60,633 bases of DNA from Nitrospira sp. (GTDB lineage: Bacteria; Nitrospirota; Nitrospiria; Nitrospirales; Nitrospiraceae), in the NCBI GenBank assembly GCA_024998685.1, contig JACOEH010000028.1, positions 1 through 60,633 on the forward strand, given 5' to 3'. Under the pieces are notes generated by a model. That model did not search any database. It saw only the letters and a list, made by a program, of their open reading frames with translations, and was not told the origin of the DNA. Each line of letters starts with the position of its first letter. Positions within the stretch are counted from its first letter, which is position 1. Shown here one piece after another: positions 53,738 to 60,633 of this stretch. The translations under genes and the position numbers were made by a program.

Positions 53738-54385
53738 ATGAAGAAGCTCTCTCTATCACACGTGAAGCCGGCGACGGGATCGCCCGTACAATCCGCCTTC
53801 CATCGCCGCATTATTGACGAATCTCGGCGGCACTTCTTTGCCCACGGCTTCCGAAACGTCACGATGGATGACTTGGCCCATGAGATGGCCATGAGCAAGA
53901 AGACGCTCTACGCCTGTTTTCCGAGCAAGACGGCGCTGGTGGAAGCCGTAATTCTTGAAAAATTCAGGAACGTCGATGCCGATCTGAGCCGCATTACGTC
54001 TACGTCCCCATCCGATTGCCTCGCAGCCCTCCGCCGCCTTCTCGAATGTGTGCAGGGACATATGGAAGAGATCCGACCGCCGTTCTTGCGCGACATCCGC
54101 CGTGAGACGCCGGACTTGTTCGCGGTGGTGGAAGGCCGGAGGCGTGATCTGATTCAACGTCATTTCGGCAAGGTGTTCCTGGAAGGTCGCCGAGCCGGAC
54201 TCATCCGCCGGGACATTCCGCCCAAGCTGGCGATCGAAATTCTCCTGGGCGCGGTACAGGCCGTGATGAATCCGTCCAAGATGGAGGAACTTGGTCTCAC
54301 ACCCAAAAGCGGCTTTACCGCCATCATGCGGGTCGTGCTGGAAGGATTGACCACGGAGAGAGCTCGATCATCGCGACCACGTTGA
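53738..54385 (+). CDS. TetR-family repressor of the exporter operon
   Basis: The 215-residue protein has the TetR helix-turn-helix FFAHGFRNVTMDDLAHEMAMSKKTLYACFPSKTALVEAV and a helical ligand domain. It is the first gene of the exporter operon, 12 bases before the fusion-protein gene, and its own promoter carries a palindrome. It resembles regulators of YbhGFSR-type exporters by context. The effector is unknown. Confidence 0.9.
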   Translation: MKKLSLSHVKPATGSPVQSAFHRRIIDESRRHFFAHGFRNVTMDDLAHEMAMSKKTLYACFPSKTALVEAVILEKFRNVDADLSRITSTSPSDCLAALRRLLECVQGHMEEIRPPFLRDIRRETPDLFAVVEGRRRDLIQRHFGKVFLEGRRAGLIRRDIPPKLAIEILLGAVQAVMNPSKMEELGLTPKSGFTAIMRVVLEGLTTERARSSRPR

Positions 54386-54397
54386 CGTTGACATTGT

Positions 54398-55402
54398 ATG
54401 CAAGCGAAGAAACGAATGGTGGTCATAGTGCTTGCCGTCCTAGCGGCGATCGCCGGTGGATATCTCTATGTGGGCTCATTGGCCGAGCGGGCGACCGACA
54501 ATACACTCAGGATAGCGGGCAACATCGAAGCGCATGAGAGTGTCGTGGGTTTTAAAGTGCCGGGCCGCATCGTGGAGCTGCCGGTCCAAGAGGGCCAATA
54601 TGTCAACAAGGGCGACCTATTGGCGAGACTGGACGACGACGATTATCGTCAGCAAATAAGCATGGACGAAGCCACGATACGAACACGAGAGGCTGAGCTG
54701 AAGTTGGCCTTGGCCGGGAGCCGTAAACAGGAGATTCAGGCGGCGAAGCAATCGCTGATCGACGCGCGGTCGGATCTCGAACTCAAACGTGCCGAATTCC
54801 GCCGGCGCAAAGACCTTCTCAGCGAACAAGCCGTGTCCCAAGAGGACGTCCACAGCGCGGAGACATTGATGAAGCGAGCCGAGGCCACGTATCAACGCCT
54901 CAAGGAAACCTACGACCAAGTCGTCGAAGGGACCCGCAAAGAAGAAATCGCCGTGCGGCGCGCCGATCTTCAGCTGGCCCAAGAGCATTTGGAAATGGCG
55001 CAAGTGAATCTGTCCTATACCGTCCTCTCGGCTCCGATCTCCGGGGTGGTCTTGGTGCGGCAGGCCGAACTCGGCGAGGTCGTGGCTCCAGGAACGCCGG
55101 TCGTCACGATTGCCGATGTCGACCGGCTCTGGATGCGAGGCTACATCAACGAGACGGACCTGGGTCGAGTACGGTGGGATCAACCGGCTACCGTGCACAC
55201 GGATACTCACCCGGGCAAGGATTACCACGGTCGCGTGTCGTTCATCGCGTCCCGAGCCGAGTTCACGCCGAAGAGCGTGGAGACCTACAAGGAACGCGTG
55301 ACGCTCGTCTATCGCATCAAGATTGATCTGGAAAACTCGAACCACGAGCTCAAACCAGGCATGCCGGCTGAGGCGATCATCGACGTGCCGCCGAAACAAT
55401 GA
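54398..55402 (+). CDS. HlyD-type membrane fusion protein
   Basis: The 334-residue protein has one N-terminal membrane segment (VIVLAVLAAIAGGYLYVGS), a biotinyl-lipoyl half-motif (FKVPGRIVELPVQEGQYVNKGD), a long coiled-coil hairpin (residues about 85-190) and a second half with YTVLSAPISGVVLVRQAELGEVV. It links the inner-membrane ABC transporter to an outer-membrane channel, which is not encoded here. Confidence 0.92.
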   Translation: MQAKKRMVVIVLAVLAAIAGGYLYVGSLAERATDNTLRIAGNIEAHESVVGFKVPGRIVELPVQEGQYVNKGDLLARLDDDDYRQQISMDEATIRTREAELKLALAGSRKQEIQAAKQSLIDARSDLELKRAEFRRRKDLLSEQAVSQEDVHSAETLMKRAEATYQRLKETYDQVVEGTRKEEIAVRRADLQLAQEHLEMAQVNLSYTVLSAPISGVVLVRQAELGEVVAPGTPVVTIADVDRLWMRGYINETDLGRVRWDQPATVHTDTHPGKDYHGRVSFIASRAEFTPKSVETYKERVTLVYRIKIDLENSNHELKPGMPAEAIIDVPPKQ

Positions 55403-55405
55403 CGT

Positions 55406-56335
55406 ATGCCGATCTCCGTTGCCGCATCGGACTTGACGAAACGCTTTCCCGGAGTCACGGCCGTAAACCGCCTGACGTTCGAGGTACATGCAGGTGAGAT
55501 TTTCGGGTTGGTGGGCCCTGATGGAGCAGGAAAGACGACGACGCTTCGCATGCTGGCCGGCGTTCTCTCACCGGATGGGGGATCGGCGACCGTCGCGGGC
55601 GCCGATATCGCCCGCGAGCCTGAAGCGGCCAAGGCCCGCCTCAGTTACATGCCGCAACGTTTCGGACTCTACGAAGATTTGACCGTCGCGGAGAACATTC
55701 GTTTCTACGCCGATGTGTTCGGCGTGTCTCGAGCGGAACGAGAGACGCGGTCTCGGCAATTGCTCGACGCCGCCGGCATGGATCCCTTTACGACTCGGTT
55801 GGCCGGCAAGCTTTCCGGAGGAATGAAACAAAAGCTGGGACTCGTCTGCGCCCTAATCCATCGCCCCCTCGTGATCCTGCTCGATGAACCGACCAACGGC
55901 GTGGATCCGGTCTCGCGTCGGGATTTTTGGCGCATCCTGTACTCGCTGCTGAACGAAGGCATTGCCATTCTGATGTCGACATCCTATCTCGACGAAGCCG
56001 AACGCTGCCATCGGGTGGCGCTGCTCCATCAGGGACAGATGCTGTATTGCGAGACGCCTGCCGGATTGAAGAGACGCCTCCACGGCGCGGTGGTGTCGGT
56101 CGTCGGACATGAGGCCCGCCGTATTCGAGCCGCCCTCGGCGGAGCAGCCGGCGTGCTCAACACCTTGCTCGTCGGCGATGGTGTCCATCTCGTGGTGGAC
56201 GATGCCGCGCGTCGCATTCCCGAGCTTCGGGCGGCGCTCCAGGCGACCGGCCTGGCGTTTGATCGCCTGGAAGAAGTCGAGCCGACGATCGAAGACCTAT
56301 TCGTCGCCGCCACCTCCGAAGACCGGAAACCATGA
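55406..56335 (+). CDS. ABC exporter ATP-binding protein 1
   Basis: The 309-residue ATPase has Walker A GPDGAGKTT, signature LSGGMKQKL and Walker B VILLDEPTNGVDP. The C-terminal extension of about 80 residues is typical of CcmA/YhhJ-type drug or polymer exporters. Its end overlaps the second ATPase gene by 4 bases. The two ATPases are not fused here, unlike E. coli YbhF, where both halves are one protein. Confidence 0.93.
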   Translation: MPISVAASDLTKRFPGVTAVNRLTFEVHAGEIFGLVGPDGAGKTTTLRMLAGVLSPDGGSATVAGADIAREPEAAKARLSYMPQRFGLYEDLTVAENIRFYADVFGVSRAERETRSRQLLDAAGMDPFTTRLAGKLSGGMKQKLGLVCALIHRPLVILLDEPTNGVDPVSRRDFWRILYSLLNEGIAILMSTSYLDEAERCHRVALLHQGQMLYCETPAGLKRRLHGAVVSVVGHEARRIRAALGGAAGVLNTLLVGDGVHLVVDDAARRIPELRAALQATGLAFDRLEEVEPTIEDLFVAATSEDRKP

Positions 56336-57282
56336 CGGACCACGATACGATACCGGTGCTCGCGCACGATCTCGTCAAACGCTTCGGCGACTTCGTTGCC
56401 GTGGACCATATCAATCTGGAAGCGCGGGCGGGAGAGGTGGTGGGATTTTTGGGCCCGAACGGCTCCGGCAAATCGACGACGATCCGCATGCTCTGCGGTC
56501 TGCTTCGCCCATCCGCTGGACAGGCCTTGGTGGCCGGCTTTGATGTCGCCAGGAAGCCTGAACAGGTGCGCCGCCGGATCGGGTATATGTCGCAGAAGTT
56601 TTCGCTCTACAACGACCTTCAAGTGATCGAAAACATCCGGTTCTTTGCCGGCATGTATGACGTGCCGGCGTCGGTCCTTCATGAACGGACGGAGTGGGTA
56701 CTCTACATGGCCGGTTTGGTCGGTCGCGAATCGACGATCACCGGTACGCTGCCCGGCGGATGGAAACAACGGCTCGCCTTGGGTTGCGCCGTGCTCCATC
56801 GACCGTCGATTCTCTTCCTGGACGAACCGACATCCGGCGTCGATCCGATCTCACGTCGACGATTTTGGGAGTTGATCCATGCGATGGCAGCCGAAGGAGT
56901 GACCGTGCTCGTGACCACGCACTACATGGACGAGGCGGAGTATTGCAATCGTCTCGTGTTGATTTTTCAAGGCCGTATCGTGGCCTCGGGGTCGCCGACG
57001 GAGTTGAAACAGCAGGCCATGGCCGGAGAGCTGCTGCTGATCGAATGCGATCGGCTCGGCCCCGCGCTCGACCTGCTGCAGCAGGTTCCGGACGCTCGGC
57101 ATGTCGCCTTGTTCGGCAAGGCGCTGCACGTCGTCGTGCCTGACGCGCAGACCGGTATCCCGCGTCTCCGCGCCGTTCTGTCGGCACATGGAATCGCAGT
57201 GTCGCGCATCGAACCGATCCGCGCGAGCTTGGAAGATGTCTTCGTCTCGCTGACCGCGCAACTGAGCGGTCAGAGGACTTGA
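56332..57282 (+). CDS. ABC exporter ATP-binding protein 2
   Basis: The 316-residue ATPase has Walker A GPNGSGKST, an altered signature LPGGWKQRL (Ser to Pro relative to LSGG) and Walker B ILFLDEPTSGVDP. It likely pairs with ATPase 1 as a heterodimer, the variant signature making the two sites unequal. Overlaps of 4 bases at both ends show tight coupling. Confidence 0.93.
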   Translation: MTDHDTIPVLAHDLVKRFGDFVAVDHINLEARAGEVVGFLGPNGSGKSTTIRMLCGLLRPSAGQALVAGFDVARKPEQVRRRIGYMSQKFSLYNDLQVIENIRFFAGMYDVPASVLHERTEWVLYMAGLVGRESTITGTLPGGWKQRLALGCAVLHRPSILFLDEPTSGVDPISRRRFWELIHAMAAEGVTVLVTTHYMDEAEYCNRLVLIFQGRIVASGSPTELKQQAMAGELLLIECDRLGPALDLLQQVPDARHVALFGKALHVVVPDAQTGIPRLRAVLSAHGIAVSRIEPIRASLEDVFVSLTAQLSGQRT

Positions 57283-58415
57283 TGCGCCTGCACCGACTCA
57301 TCGCCGTTATCCGCAAGGAAACGATCCAGATTCGCCGCGATCTCGCCAGTCTGTTGATTACCGTGACGATGCCGCTGCTTTTCATGCTGGCATTCGGCTA
57401 TGGGGTTCGTTTCGACGTCAAACACATTCCGGTGTACGTATACGATCGGGCCGGCAATCAGCAAAGCCAGGATTTTCTGAAACATTTCCAAGCGTCTGAG
57501 TATTTTCGCATCGTCAAGGCCGTGGACAATTATCCCGCGTTGATCCAAGCGCTCGACTCAGGAGCCTGCCGCCTGGCCATCGTCATCCCGATCGATTTCT
57601 CCGAGCAGTTGGGCGCGGGCGGTCCCGTCGCCGTACAAGCGCTGGTCGATGCCACCGACAACAACACCGCGAATATCAGTCTCAGTTACAGTGAAGCCGT
57701 CGTTCAGTCCTATAATCAACGCCTCCGCCTGGACTGGAGTCAGCGCCACGGACTGAGCACGGTCCAATCTCCGTTGAGCGTCGATATCAGGACCTGGTTC
57801 AACGAAAACCTTGAGAGCACCGCCAATATCGTCCCGGGGGTCATCGCCATCATCATGGCCGTCATCGGCTCCTTTCTCACTTCACTGACGGTCGCGAGAG
57901 AGTGGGAGCGCGGCACCATGGAACAACTCGTCTCCACGCCGATCACGCCCCTAGAACTCATGATCGGGAAACTCGTGCCGTATTTTGTGATCGGACTGGT
58001 GGACACGGTTCTTTGCGCCGCGGTGGCGATCCGGTGGTTCGAGGTGCCCTTTCGCGGGCAGTGGACGGTATTGTTCCTCAGCTGCACTCTGTTTCTCATC
58101 GTCGTGCTGTCGCTGGGATATGTCATTTCGGTCGTGGCCAAATCTCAACTCGCCGCAAGTCAGGCTGCATTGATCGCCACGTTTCTCCCGGCCTTTCTGC
58201 TCTCGGGATTCCTCTACCCCGTCGATCAAATGCCGGCGGCGACCCAAATCATTACTTATTTTGTTCCGGCACGCTATTTCATGACGATTCTCCGCGATGT
58301 CTTTCTGAAAGGAACGTCGCTTCCTTTTCTGATGGACGATCTGCTTGCGTTGGCTCTCTTCGCCACAATCCTGACGATCCTGGCCACGCGTGTGTTCCAC
58401 AAAAAGCTGACGTAG
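57279..58415 (+). CDS. ABC-2 type permease 1
   Basis: The 378-residue protein has one N-terminal membrane segment, a large periplasmic domain (about residues 45-170) and five C-terminal membrane helices with REWERGTMEQL, the ABC-2 coupling-helix phrase. It is homologous to the next gene. Together they form the membrane channel of the exporter. Confidence 0.92.
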   Translation: MMRLHRLIAVIRKETIQIRRDLASLLITVTMPLLFMLAFGYGVRFDVKHIPVYVYDRAGNQQSQDFLKHFQASEYFRIVKAVDNYPALIQALDSGACRLAIVIPIDFSEQLGAGGPVAVQALVDATDNNTANISLSYSEAVVQSYNQRLRLDWSQRHGLSTVQSPLSVDIRTWFNENLESTANIVPGVIAIIMAVIGSFLTSLTVAREWERGTMEQLVSTPITPLELMIGKLVPYFVIGLVDTVLCAAVAIRWFEVPFRGQWTVLFLSCTLFLIVVLSLGYVISVVAKSQLAASQAALIATFLPAFLLSGFLYPVDQMPAATQIITYFVPARYFMTILRDVFLKGTSLPFLMDDLLALALFATILTILATRVFHKKLT

Positions 58416-58424
58416 GAATGCTTC

Positions 58425-59558
58425 ATGCTGCGACGCCTCCACGAGATGTTGGTCAAGGAATTCATCCAAGTTTTTCGGGATACACGCACCCGTACGCTTT
58501 TGTTCGTCCCTCCCATCATTCAAATGCTTATTTTCGGCTATGCCGCGACCTTGGAAGTCCGCCACATCCCCATCGCGGTACTGGATTACGACAATAGCCA
58601 AGTAAGCCGAGAGCTCCTATCACGCTTCACCGCCAGTCCGTACTTCGATGTCCGCACATACCTGAGCGACCGTCGGGAGATCGGAGATCTGATCGATCGC
58701 GGAGAGGTCACGGTGGCGCTTCAGATCAACGGAGGATTTGCTCAGGACCTCGGGAAAGGTCAAACGGCTCGGTTGCAAGTGATCGTAGACAGCAGTAACT
58801 CCAATACCGCCTTGATTGCAGTCAGCTATATCAATCAGATCGCCGCCCGGTTCGCCCAGGAATTTCAACGAACGCAGCTTCTCCGGACATCCCCTTTCGC
58901 TCCATCGCAGATGCCGTCGATCGTTTTTGAGAGACGCCCCTTGTTCAACGTCAATTTCGACAGTCAATGGTTTTTCGTGCCCGGCGTGATCGGCAACCTG
59001 ATCTTGGTCATGGTCGTGAGTCTGACGGCGTTTGCCATCGTTCGCGAGCGGGAAATCGGCACGCTCGAACAGATTATGGTCACACCGATCGGCCGACTGG
59101 AGTTCATCCTCGGCAAAACAGTACCTTTCTTTCTGATCGGACTGTTCGACACCGCCCTTGTTTCATTGGTAGGCACCTTCTGGTTCGGCGTGCCGTTCCG
59201 TGGGAGCATCGGCGTCCTTGCAATCGGCAGCATCCTGTTCATCCTCTGCATGCTGGGCATCGGGCTGTTTATTTCGACCATTTCGAGAACTCAGCAGCAG
59301 GCGATGGTATCAGGATTTTTCTTCAACATGCCGGCCATCAGCTTTTCCGGATTCGGCACCCCCATCGGCAGCATGCCGGAATGGCTACAAACTCTCACCT
59401 ACCTCAACCCCTTGCGGCATTTCCTGGAAGTCCTGCGCGGCGTCTACCTCAAAGGCGTGAGGCTGGACGTCCTATGGCCGCAAATGGTCGCCATGGGTCT
59501 TTTAGGCTCGATCATGTTGGCGATCAGCGTGGCTCGGTTCCAGAAGTCACTGGATTGA
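58425..59558 (+). CDS. ABC-2 type permease 2
   Basis: The 377-residue paralog of permease 1 has the same layout, with RTRTLLFVPPIIQMLIFGYAA at the start, the periplasmic domain, REREIGTLEQIMVTP as coupling helix and LNPLRHFLEVLRGVYLKG near the end. Part of this 3' end (59434-59477) recurs as a diverged relic at 60329-60372, beyond vapBC. Confidence 0.92.
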   Translation: MLRRLHEMLVKEFIQVFRDTRTRTLLFVPPIIQMLIFGYAATLEVRHIPIAVLDYDNSQVSRELLSRFTASPYFDVRTYLSDRREIGDLIDRGEVTVALQINGGFAQDLGKGQTARLQVIVDSSNSNTALIAVSYINQIAARFAQEFQRTQLLRTSPFAPSQMPSIVFERRPLFNVNFDSQWFFVPGVIGNLILVMVVSLTAFAIVREREIGTLEQIMVTPIGRLEFILGKTVPFFLIGLFDTALVSLVGTFWFGVPFRGSIGVLAIGSILFILCMLGIGLFISTISRTQQQAMVSGFFFNMPAISFSGFGTPIGSMPEWLQTLTYLNPLRHFLEVLRGVYLKGVRLDVLWPQMVAMGLLGSIMLAISVARFQKSLD

Positions 59559-59603
59559 GCTTCTTCTTGTCTGCGGCTGATGGCCTGAGGCCTCACCGAT
59601 GAA

Positions 59604-59648
59604 GTGGATCTTTAGCTCGAGGATGATCCACATCCTCTATTCTTTTTT
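59604..59648 (+). terminator. terminator of the exporter operon
   Basis: Two overlapping hairpins are possible: GTGGATC/GATCCAC (59604-59610 with 59625-59631) and GAGGAT/ATCCTC (59619-59624 with 59632-59637). TTTTTT follows at 59643-59648. The second hairpin with the T-run is the likelier terminator. Mutually exclusive stems could also act as a switch. Confidence 0.6.
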
Positions 59649-59672
59649 GACCGTGGCAACTCACTGCCATGC

Positions 59673-59702
59673 TTGACAGTATATGCCTTGACCATGCATA
59701 TT
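59673..59702 (+). promoter_or_regulatory. vapBC promoter with operator palindrome
   Basis: TTGACA (59673-59678) and CATATT (59697-59702) are spaced by 18 bases. ATATGC (59681-59686) and GCATAT (59696-59701) are perfect inverted arms between them. Transcription would start about at the vapB ATG (59710), and no ribosome site is seen, so vapB may be leaderless and autorepressed. Confidence 0.55.
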
Positions 59703-59709
59703 CAGGCAC

Positions 59710-59901
59710 ATGCGCACCACACTCAATATCGACGACCATCTCATCAAGCGCGCGGTGCAACTCACCGGCGTTCAGGAAAAGACGCAGCTCGTACGCTTGG
59801 GGCTCGAGGCTCTCATTTCACGTGAAGCCGCCAAGCGTCTTGCCAGGCTGGGCGGTAGCGAACCCCATCTGAAAGAAATCCATCGGCGTCGCCCCGTCTA
59901 G
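59710..59901 (+). CDS. vapB: VapB-type antitoxin
   Basis: The 63-residue protein MRTTLNIDDHLIKRAVQLTGVQEKTQLVRLGLEAL is a ribbon-helix-helix-type antitoxin of the VapB/DUF2191 group. Its tail GGSEPHLKEIHRRR would wrap the toxin. It stops 2 bases before vapC. Confidence 0.9.
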   Translation: MRTTLNIDDHLIKRAVQLTGVQEKTQLVRLGLEALISREAAKRLARLGGSEPHLKEIHRRRPV

Positions 59902-59903
59902 GC

Positions 59904-60275
59904 ATGCCCACATTGGTCGACACCTCCGTGTGGATCGACCACTTTCGTAGCAACTCTTCCGCTCTCCGACGGCTGCTGGACGACGACCTAGTCATGTGCC
60001 ATCCGCTCGTCATCGGTGAAATTGCCTGTGGCAACATGAGACATCGATCTGAAGTGCTCGAATCTCTAACCGTCCTTCCTACCGCCCCCACCATTGACTA
60101 TGAGGAGCTCCTGACGTTTGTCGAAACCCATAAGCTCTTTGGACAGGGCTTAGGCTGGATCGACGTACATCTCCTCGCCTCGACAATGCTCCAACAAATC
60201 ACACTTTGGACCTTCGACCAGGCTTTACGAAACGCCGCCAGAAGACTGCGCTGTCATTTTGATGCGCCCGACTGA
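59904..60275 (+). CDS. vapC: VapC-type PIN-domain RNase toxin
   Basis: The 123-residue PIN-domain ribonuclease has acidic metal ligands in LVDTSVW (D6), VIGEIACG, GWIDVHLL and TFDQAL. VapC toxins cut tRNA or rRNA and are neutralised by VapB. The reading frame is intact. A relic of the upstream permease gene follows within about 45 bases of the stop. Confidence 0.92.
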   Translation: MPTLVDTSVWIDHFRSNSSALRRLLDDDLVMCHPLVIGEIACGNMRHRSEVLESLTVLPTAPTIDYEELLTFVETHKLFGQGLGWIDVHLLASTMLQQITLWTFDQALRNAARRLRCHFDAPD

Positions 60276-60318
60276 GCGACCATTCCCTGGTATTGAAAAG
60301 GTATCCGACCATCCGACC

Positions 60319-60396
60319 CCTTATGTGTTGCGCGGCATCTACCTGAAAGGCGTAGAGCTGGATGTGCTGTGGTCGGTCGCGCCGCTCGTCGACTAG
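60319..60396 (+). pseudogene. relic of an ABC permease 3' end
   Basis: It encodes VLRGIYLKGVELDVLW, matching VLRGVYLKGVRLDVLW at the end of permease 2. The core 60329-60372 aligns with 59434-59477 at 36 of 44 positions (hand count). Upstream the match stops after a possible short deletion, and downstream it runs into unrelated sequence and a stop codon. Confidence 0.75.
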
Positions 60397-60589
60397 AGCC
60401 ACATATGACGGGAGATGTCGAATAGTAGATAAATACCAGACTTTTCAGTAGACTTGGTTTTCAACACGCTGAGGGGTCGTGTATCTTTTAGCTGAAAGAG
60501 TGGACAAGTTGCTAACAAAGACTCTTCTATGCGAGAGCTAGAATCTGCCGATACGTGGAGTGGTTCTTCCGTTAAGGATTAATGAAGCT
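60397..60589. other. AT-rich region with no gene
   Basis: No ORF or motif is seen on either strand between the permease relic and the hairpin near the window end. The composition is AT-richer than the rest, as in accessory DNA. Confidence 0.4.
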
Positions 60590-60609
60590 CCCCGCAGCAA
60601 GCTGCGGGG
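60590..60609. repeat. 9-bp GC-rich hairpin near the window end
   Basis: CCCCGCAGC (60590-60598) and GCTGCGGGG (60601-60609) are perfect inverted arms separated by AA. It may belong to a mobile-element end or be a terminator of something beyond the window. No T-run follows. Confidence 0.5.
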
Positions 60610-60633
60610 TATCACAGAACTAAAACATTCGGA

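Overview
The window looks like a chromosomal segment of a bacterium consistent with the Nitrospirota (Nitrospira-like). This placement is an inference from gene content and style: an ISC-type Fe-S locus, a large universal-stress-protein island, a rubrerythrin/Fe-S oxidoreductase/DUF3501 cluster and a pyrophosphate-type phosphofructokinase. No marker gene in the window fixes the species. Most genes are housekeeping or stress genes. Between them lie short accessory patches holding restriction systems and toxin modules.

Layout. (1) 1-1,791: a cut-off 3' gene end, two tRNA-Gln genes and gltX in one orientation. (2) 1,919-8,699: a flavin reductase-like gene, a divergent ferredoxin gene and iscR-iscS-iscU-iscA / hscB-hscA-iscX, which together make a full Fe-S assembly pathway. 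(3) 8,709-18,479: penicillin-binding protein 1A, typA, a peroxiredoxin, a thioredoxin-like protein, two tandem His-tailed periplasmic proteins, a patatin-like lipoprotein, an SDR and a 58-residue membrane protein. (4) 18,572-24,719: hicB with a shortened hicA, then an hsdR-hsdM-hsdS locus with an in-frame amber codon in hsdR and a one-base shift in hsdM. (5) 24,855-27,641: a small carbohydrate operon (SDR, short ORF, GT2, polysaccharide deacetylase). (6) 28,833-32,111: rubrerythrin, Fe-S oxidoreductase, DUF3501 and a double-domain pterin-synthase-like protein. (7) 32,342-34,152: two lipoproteins and a MarR regulator with a cysteine tail. (8) 34,258-41,905: a stress island with seven Usp domains in four proteins, PPi-type PFK, a cupredoxin, DUF2934, an FmdB-type zinc ribbon and a cytochrome c. 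(9) 42,120-47,799: a pentapeptide-repeat protein, an alpha/beta hydrolase, a Fic protein, an unknown protein and a frameshifted Mrr-type nuclease. (10) 48,115-53,465: a SWIM/SNF2 helicase and an APH-like plus APS-kinase-like pair. (11) 53,738-59,558: a TetR-controlled exporter operon (membrane fusion protein, two ATPases, two permeases). (12) 59,710-60,275: vapBC.

The most unusual signal concerns the two toxin modules fic and vapBC. Each sits directly behind a host gene (hydrolase; ABC permease) and is followed at once by a diverged relic of that same host gene's 3' end. By hand alignment both relics are about 82% identical to their parent. This suggests either a shared way of inserting at gene 3' ends or replacement of tandem paralogs. 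Also notable: every restriction gene in the window except the specificity subunit hsdS carries a disabling change. gltX appears co-directional with both tRNA-Gln genes. One SDR has lost its catalytic Tyr and Lys. The second domain of the pterin-synthase-like protein has lost its metal ligands. All identities here come from reading motifs by eye, and no database search was run.
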